From Bacillota bacterium (GTDB lineage Bacteria > Bacillota > Clostridia > Lachnospirales > Lachnospiraceae): a DNA stretch of 27,536 nt. Location of the stretch: contig JAFADH010000355.1 of assembly GCA_023424995.1 (NCBI GenBank), forward strand, positions 1 through 27,536, written 5' to 3'. The notes beneath the pieces are model-generated. The model made no database searches. It saw only the letters and a program-made list of their open reading frames with translations, and was not told where the DNA came from. The position numbers were made by a program, and so were the translations under genes. Positions 22,865 to 27,536 of this stretch are shown here, in pieces; positions within the stretch are counted from its first letter, which is position 1; every line of letters begins with the position of its first letter.

Positions 22865-25264
22865 GTGTTAAGACAGGAACTGGAGCTTGGATATTTTAAA
22901 TGGATTCACAGGCCGGGGCAGGATCTTGGAGTGTTTGATAACGCTTCCGATTATGACAACTGCAGACAAAGGGTTCATTGCAACTGTACCCATGGCAGCA
23001 TAGCGCCGGAGCTGGTATATAACGAAAATACAAAAGCATATGAGCTGGATAAAAGCAGAACGGCGGAATTACTGACAGAGTTCAACAGCATGGAAAATGG
23101 GAGAAGACATACCATCATGACCGGAGCGGATCATAATAATGTATATTTTCCGAACTTCATCCGCTATAAGACAACACTTCCGGAATGTCTGATGCAGAAG
23201 GCGGGCGGAAGCTATCTGGAACTGAAGGATGAGCTGATCTGCGGGGGAGAAGGTATCCCCATGCCGGCCATAGACGACCCTACCCTGATTGCATTGTACG
23301 GCGAGGCTTTGTCGGAGCAGGCAAAACTGCTGAAGGACAGCCAGTATGTAGCTGCTTATCTGCTTGGATTTGAAGAGCTGTATCCGGAATATTTCAACCT
23401 GGGACACGGGGATTTCCGCCCTGCTTCCTGGAAGCATTTTATAAAGTGGTGTGAGACAAAGGGGATAGCGGCCCCCGCATCAAAGGAAGAAGCTGCTTCC
23501 GATGAAATCACACCGGACTGGATGAAGTGGTACCGATTCCGGGAGCAGGCCATGGCAGACCGGTGTGTGAATTACTACCGGGCGATTCTGAAGGAAGACG
23601 GCAGCCATCTGATTTACTATCCTACCCATGGCTCAACATTAAGCGATACCAGGCGTGCCCAGCTGGGCCAGCAGCCGTCCGCGCTGGCATGCTCCTGTGA
23701 CGGTATGGAGATGGGCCATATTCTTATCGGGAACGACAGAGAACGGCGGAATGTGATCATGACCAGCCATTATACCTCCTTTGGGGCACCGGTTATTGTG
23801 CCGAGACTTGGGAACAAGCATCCGGATTTAAGCTCCATCGGCGGAGGACGCTCCTTCACCCGGGAGACGCTTCGCAGATTCGTATATGAATGCATCGGAC
23901 TCGGCATAGATAAGATATTCCCGATACATTGGAGCAGCCGGCTCCATGACGGGGAATGGTTCATTAAGGATACGGAAGCGGAGGCTGCCTGCCGGGAGGT
24001 CTTCGATGAAATTACAGAGGCCTCGCCATACCTCTGCGGAATGGGAAGGCTGCAGCCGCAGGTGGGTATTCTTGCCTGTGACGCAACCTGGATCAAGAAC
24101 TGGAATCCCCGCTGGACCGGGCTTATGCAGGATGCGTACACTAACCACTGCGCCATGACGATCATATCCGATGCCATTGTTAATAAACAGCTGGCCGGGA
24201 AGATACCGCTTCTCATTCTGGCGGAGGATTACCGGATCGCTGAAAACACAGTAAAGGAACTGATGGAATATGCAAAAGCCGGAGGGAAGGTAATCATCTG
24301 GGGACGCTTCGGAGAACAGACGGAGGACCTTGCCCCCTTGCCGGAGGAATTGCGCAGCAGATTATTGGGACATCCCAATGTATATTATGACAGGACACCT
24401 GCCGAACCGGAGACAAGAATCCTGAGGGAATTGTTCCTTGCAGGCCCCGATTGCGGGATCGCAGGCCCCAGGTTTGAATTCACTCCGATTTCCTTCCGTG
24501 CTTTGGAGCAGACCATAAAAAGGCATGCACCGGAGTGCATCCTGAAGCCTGCCATACTTCGTTCCGAAGAAGATCTAAGGGAGGTCAATGTCTATACCCT
24601 GACGGATCGTTCCAGCCTTGTCTATGTATTTATTAATAACGGTCCAAAATCCGTGAGCTTTCATTTCTCTCCGGATCCCGGATTGATCAAAGAGTATTTT
24701 TTACTGGATATTGTAACAGAGCAGCAGCTTCAGGGCAATATCACCCTGGAAGCCAATGCCACCAGGATGGTATGGGTATATACCGGGGCTTCCGAACACC
24801 ATACGGAACAAAGGGTGCTCCGGGCGGAGAAGGTGTATGAGGCATGGCTTAAGCTGGGTGCCGATGTATCCGCACTCCGCCATAATTATGCGCATATCCA
24901 GACCGGCCCGTATATGTATAAAAGATATGCTCTGGCGGATGCCCTCCTGCAGTCCCTGGCAATAAAGGCAGAGTGCGCCGTAACAGAAGACGGTTTGCAG
25001 CTGCATGCCAGGGTTTATGACAGCACTCTTAAATCCGTACCGGGAATTAAAGTGACCTTCCGCATTACTCCGGGAACCTTTCACCGATATGAATGTGCGG
25101 AGCAGGAAGGGGAATATACCTGCCGTATCCCCGCTGATGAACTGCCGGCTTATTATGATGTTCAATTACAAAGATACCTGCCTGTCAAGGGCCGGGTCCG
25201 TATCATAATCAGTGCCGAAGGTAAGGACAGGCAGGGCGGCTGTGTGATGAATACGGAGTTATGA
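22865..25264 (+). CDS. GH42-like (clan GH-A) putative glycoside hydrolase
   Basis: A 799-residue protein without signal peptide, so probably cytoplasmic. Residues about 1-410 look like a TIM barrel of the beta-galactosidase (GH42) kind. Residues about 420-530 look like the GATase-like middle domain of that family (IPLLILAEDYRIAENTVKEL, then AGGKVIIWG). A beta-rich C-terminus follows. GFEELYPEY (Glu170/Glu171) could hold the acid/base. Where GH42 has its nucleophile Glu, I read VPRLGNK with Arg314, so this key residue may be absent or elsewhere. The start is GTG with AAGGAG upstream. It ends the operon. It may free ribose or a nucleoside from a larger glycoside. The family call is moderate. 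Confidence 0.6.
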   Translation: MLRQELELGYFKWIHRPGQDLGVFDNASDYDNCRQRVHCNCTHGSIAPELVYNENTKAYELDKSRTAELLTEFNSMENGRRHTIMTGADHNNVYFPNFIRYKTTLPECLMQKAGGSYLELKDELICGGEGIPMPAIDDPTLIALYGEALSEQAKLLKDSQYVAAYLLGFEELYPEYFNLGHGDFRPASWKHFIKWCETKGIAAPASKEEAASDEITPDWMKWYRFREQAMADRCVNYYRAILKEDGSHLIYYPTHGSTLSDTRRAQLGQQPSALACSCDGMEMGHILIGNDRERRNVIMTSHYTSFGAPVIVPRLGNKHPDLSSIGGGRSFTRETLRRFVYECIGLGIDKIFPIHWSSRLHDGEWFIKDTEAEAACREVFDEITEASPYLCGMGRLQPQVGILACDATWIKNWNPRWTGLMQDAYTNHCAMTIISDAIVNKQLAGKIPLLILAEDYRIAENTVKELMEYAKAGGKVIIWGRFGEQTEDLAPLPEELRSRLLGHPNVYYDRTPAEPETRILRELFLAGPDCGIAGPRFEFTPISFRALEQTIKRHAPECILKPAILRSEEDLREVNVYTLTDRSSLVYVFINNGPKSVSFHFSPDPGLIKEYFLLDIVTEQQLQGNITLEANATRMVWVYTGASEHHTEQRVLRAEKVYEAWLKLGADVSALRHNYAHIQTGPYMYKRYALADALLQSLAIKAECAVTEDGLQLHARVYDSTLKSVPGIKVTFRITPGTFHRYECAEQEGEYTCRIPADELPAYYDVQLQRYLPVKGRVRIIISAEGKDRQGGCVMNTEL

Positions 25265-25408
25265 TGAGATAATATATAATGAAACAAAGATGTATTAAGG
25301 GATTTAACGGAGCAGGAGCAGGTTATACAGGCATAATTCATATGCTGAATTCGATATGCAATCAGGTGCATGAAGATAAGCTGAGGTCTATACGGTATAA
25401 TTTGTCCG

Positions 25409-25500
25409 CAGGCTGTAAATCTGAAATTCTGATAATATTTTTATACTGAGATGACAAAAAACACCCTTATAAAATAAAAACAGAATTTCTTCACAGCCTG
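25409..25500. other. Long imperfect inverted repeat
   Basis: CAGGCTGT (25409-25416) plus GAAATTCTG (25423-25431) mirror CAGAATTTC (25481-25489) plus ACAGCCTG (25493-25500). Seventeen pairs form around a small internal loop, with an AT-rich loop of about 49 bases. It lies in the 340-base gap after the GH42-like gene. It might be a weak terminator or the remnant of a small mobile element. Nothing else in the gap is recognisable. Confidence 0.6.
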
Positions 25501-25604
25501 TTCATGGTATTTTTTACGGATGCCTGAATATGCAGGTAAGAATTCAATAATATTGCATAGGAATTCAGCAAACTTGCAGGATCAGGAGGAATGGAGGTTT
25601 GTTA

Positions 25605-26672
25605 ATGAAACAGTTAAAAAAAGTATTTGTTTTTTTATTATGTACCATATGTCTGCTGACAACGTCCAAAAGCGTATATGCATACTCTGCATGGCTTGAA
25701 TGGACGGAAGGCGGGAACTACTATAATTATTGTCCCTCCTATATCGCCGCCTCGGATACGGAACGGTTTATCTACTACTGCAAAAACCAGAATGCCGGGG
25801 AAATCGTGGATTATATCTACATGCGAAGGATAACAGGCAGCGGCAGCAATTGGACCTGGGGTCCCGCTTCCGTTGCGCTCACTCCAAGCTCCGGCGGCTG
25901 GGACAGTGTTCATGTATGCGATCCGGATGTTAAGAAGGGCAGTTTTAATTATAATAATCACACCTACAGTTATGTTATGTTCTATCTGGGGTGCGACAGG
26001 ACGGATAACAATCATAATCAGATCGGTGTTGCTTTCTCTGACAGCCTTAACGGACCCTGGGTCAAATGGTCGGGTAATCCCCTGATCACATTCTCCTCCA
26101 CAAGCCACTGGGGTGTCGGACAACCCAGCGCTACCTGCGTGGACGGACAGGGAAGATTACTGCTCTTTTACTCCCGCGGGGACCAGAACGGGACCAGGAT
26201 AGTCCGAAGAGATATCAATATTGCCAATATGAGCTCACCTTCCATAGGAGCCGAGGTTACGGTACCGACGGGCGGCTTGACGGAGGCCGACGGTTCCCCG
26301 GTGATATTACATAATGGTGCATTTGCATACGACGGAGGGACGGACCGCTTCTATCTGGTAAGACCGAGGCATCCCTTTGAAGCCTCAAGCCCTGACTATA
26401 TATCAACGGATTTACAGGTTGCCTATACCCCGGCATCCACTATCTGGAACGGAACAGGCACCTGGACGGTGGAAGGCCATGTCACACCGGCACAATCCGG
26501 CAAAGCAAGAAACCATAATGCATGTCTGTTAACCGACGTATGGGGTAACTTAAAGGGCGGAGCAAATTACTATCAGGTTAATTTCACAGGCTCGGATACG
26601 GGAGCATTCCCGGCAAATCTTTGGACTTACCGGATCTATGGAATTGGAAAGGATGCCCTGGCAGGTCCGTGA
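25605..26672 (+). CDS. Secreted beta-propeller protein, GH43-like
   Basis: A 355-residue exported protein. The signal peptide (about residues 1-26) ends in VYA before YSAW. The mature part is rich in Trp, Tyr, Gly and Asn. It has blade-like blocks of the five-bladed propeller seen in GH43/GH32/GH62-type enzymes: HVCDPDVKKG (Asp106, Asp108), IGVAFSDSLNGPW, GVGQPSATCVDGQGRLLLFY and LTEADGSPVI. The last contains a Glu-Ala-Asp-Gly pattern that could be catalytic. I infer action on plant or microbial polysaccharide outside the cell, perhaps arabinose or ribose side chains. The start is ATG 25605 with GGAGG 7 bases before it; an upstream TTG at 25599 is less likely. No operator was found in front. 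Confidence 0.6.
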   Translation: MKQLKKVFVFLLCTICLLTTSKSVYAYSAWLEWTEGGNYYNYCPSYIAASDTERFIYYCKNQNAGEIVDYIYMRRITGSGSNWTWGPASVALTPSSGGWDSVHVCDPDVKKGSFNYNNHTYSYVMFYLGCDRTDNNHNQIGVAFSDSLNGPWVKWSGNPLITFSSTSHWGVGQPSATCVDGQGRLLLFYSRGDQNGTRIVRRDINIANMSSPSIGAEVTVPTGGLTEADGSPVILHNGAFAYDGGTDRFYLVRPRHPFEASSPDYISTDLQVAYTPASTIWNGTGTWTVEGHVTPAQSGKARNHNACLLTDVWGNLKGGANYYQVNFTGSDTGAFPANLWTYRIYGIGKDALAGP

Positions 26673-26800
26673 TCTGTACCTTATTACCATTTGTATTGTG
26701 CCGGGAAAGCCTGTCTTTCGAAGCTGTATTTTAAATTACTATGCAGCAGGTATGCTATGTTAAATAATTGCTATACGGTTATATAATGAAGGAATTATTC

Positions 26801-26840
26801 AAAAGCGGGATTGCAGCTATGTTTTAGTAATCCCGCTTTT
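26801..26840 (+). terminator. Intrinsic terminator
   Basis: Perfect 12-bp arms AAAAGCGGGATT (26801-26812) and AATCCCGCTTTT (26829-26840). They lie 129 bases after the stop of the secreted propeller gene and separate it from the rpsL region. The U run is supplied by the stem's own TTTT. Confidence 0.8.
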
Positions 26841-26841
26841 C

Positions 26842-26997
26842 GCAGTTTATAATAATGAATGGATGTTCTATGGTAAAATTGAAGGAATTGAGGATATTGT
26901 CAGTTTAGAAGGGAAGAGTGCTGACGGATTGAGTCAGCATCTTATGAAACGGTCGATTATTATCCGGAGTTATGCGGGAAGAATAAAAAGGTCTTGA
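26842..26997 (+). pseudogene. Degenerate hicB-type antitoxin remnant
   Basis: From ATG 26863 one frame reads FYGKIEGIEDIVSLEG then KSADGLSQHL, the start of a HicB-type antitoxin (typical: FYGRIEGI.DLVSFEG.S). Sense codons in the same frame run further upstream to the terminator (AVYNNEW). Near 26945 the similarity moves to another frame, which reads ETVDYYPELCGKNKK, matching the HicB stretch EAVDDYLELCEE.GK. So the gene is frameshifted, and it lacks its beginning and end. No HicA toxin is next to it. HicAB is a toxin-antitoxin system; this copy should be inactive. The tail overlaps the rpsL promoter. Confidence 0.7.
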
Positions 26998-27022
26998 CAA
27001 TTCCCGCAGTAGATTATATAAT
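26994..27022 (+). promoter_or_regulatory. Consensus sigma-A promoter of rpsL
   Basis: TTGACA (26994-26999), exactly 17 bases, and TATAAT (27017-27022), a perfect match to the consensus. It gives a leader of about 210 bases before the rpsL ATG. Confidence 0.9.
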
Positions 27023-27026
27023 CATC

Positions 27027-27060
27027 TAGCGTGCAAATTTCTGCATGCTATGTATTTTTT
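27027..27060 (+). terminator. Promoter-proximal hairpin with U run in the rpsL leader
   Basis: TAGCGTGCA (27027-27035) pairs with TGCATGCTA (27042-27050) with one G-U, followed by TGTATTTTTT. It starts at about the first transcribed base. It may act as an early attenuator or pause site. Confidence 0.5.
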
Positions 27061-27138
27061 ATGCGCTTTTTGCTGATGCTTATAAAGTATCAAAAAAGCC
27101 ATAATCAACCACAGAAAATTGGGTAATATAATGCAAAT

Positions 27139-27211
27139 CAGGCGAAATATCACCTGAAGGGCAAAATGTGAAGAAAACAGTCTTCACAATGCGGGGAAAA
27201 CGTCTTCGCAT
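27139..27211 (+). promoter_or_regulatory. Three-hairpin leader before rpsL
   Basis: Three stems lie in a row: CAGGCGA/TCACCTG (27139-27156), GTGAAGA/TCTTCAC (27168-27187, perfect) and ATGCGGGGA/TCTTCGCAT (27189-27211, with G-U pairs). The last two share a loop and 3' arm of the form AAAAC(A)GTCTTC. The position suggests a ribosomal-protein leader for feedback control, but I cannot name a known family. Confidence 0.5.
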
Positions 27212-27241
27212 GACAAATAATATTCAGGAGGTGAAAAATTA

Positions 27242-27536
27242 ATGCCCACATTTAACCAGTTAGTAAGAAAAGGTAGACAGACAATGGAGAAGAAATCCAC
27301 AGCTCCTGCTTTACAGAAAGGTTTTAACTCCTTAAGCAAGAGAGCTACTGACGTATCTGCTCCTCAGAAGAGAGGCGTGTGTACGGCGGTTAGAACAGCA
27401 ACTCCCAAGAAGCCTAATTCAGCGCTTCGTAAGATTGCCAGAGTTCGTTTGTCCAACGGAATCGAAGTAACAAGCTATATCCCCGGTGAAGGACACAACC
27501 TTCAGGAGCATAGCGTGGTTCTGATCAGAGGTGGAC
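27242..27536 (+). CDS. rpsL: 30S ribosomal protein S12 (partial, 3' end missing)
   Basis: The first 98 residues are present; the gene runs off the right edge. MPTFNQLVRKGRQT, PQKRGVCTAVRTATPKKPNSALRK and GHNLQEHSVVLIRGG are the S12 landmarks. S12 sits at the decoding centre of the small subunit. The PKKPNSA loop keeps the lysine whose change gives streptomycin resistance. Residues about 15-40 differ from the common S12 text, which is normal variation for this group. AGGAGGTG lies 8 bases before the ATG. It is normally the first gene of the str operon (rpsL, rpsG, fusA, tuf). Confidence 0.97.
   Translation, partial: MPTFNQLVRKGRQTMEKKSTAPALQKGFNSLSKRATDVSAPQKRGVCTAVRTATPKKPNSALRKIARVRLSNGIEVTSYIPGEGHNLQEHSVVLIRGG

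Noticed and set aside
25279..25449. A 56-codon frame starting MKQRCIKGF after the GH42-like gene
   Set aside because: No ribosome binding site, no similarity that I can see, and it runs into the inverted repeat.

Overview
The window looks like chromosome from a spore-forming, Gram-positive anaerobe of the class Clostridia, most likely a Lachnospiraceae relative. The evidence is a cotJABC spore-coat operon, a SleB-type hydrolase, a pyrophosphate-type phosphofructokinase, a THF riboswitch in front of folT, strong AGGAGG ribosome binding sites and moderate G+C. No rRNA, tRNA, CRISPR array, insertion sequence or prophage was recognised.

Layout. 1-86: start of a leftward response regulator. 121-545: a tandem array of about 95-bp units with covarying stems. 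686-1042: a DUF1292 protein (leftward). 1395-3812: a nuclease-helicase fusion of DinG/XPD type (rightward). 3871-5818: a VanZ-like membrane protein and a diacylglycerol-kinase-family lipid kinase (leftward). 5990-7125: cotJABC. 7392-8293: promoter, THF riboswitch, folT and terminator. 8374-9594: PPi-phosphofructokinase. 9695-9851: a nine-copy 17/18-bp repeat. 10060-10533: an AT-rich msrA between two identical hairpins. 10786-15591 (leftward): SleB-like hydrolase, PlsC-like acyltransferase, RpoD and a WYL regulator.

15738-25264 is a LacI-controlled sugar locus. A D-ribose pyranase gene (rbsD) runs left. A LacI repressor, two CUT1-type permeases, a large binding lipoprotein, a ribokinase, a divergent nucleoside hydrolase and a GH42-like protein run right. 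Three copies of a TGCTAAAAnnTTTTAGCA-type operator lie at both divergent promoters and before the binding-protein gene. The enzymes point to free ribose being made inside the cell, mutarotated and phosphorylated. The transporter is of the oligosaccharide type, not RbsABC, so the imported compound is probably a larger riboside. Both hydrolases lack an expected catalytic residue. I consider this the best candidate for an undescribed pathway.

25605-26672 encodes a secreted beta-propeller protein resembling GH43-type enzymes. A frameshifted hicB remnant follows at about 26842-26997. The consensus promoter of rpsL sits in its tail, and a structured leader precedes rpsL (27242 to the window end, partial). 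Functions are read from motifs and context; no database search was run.
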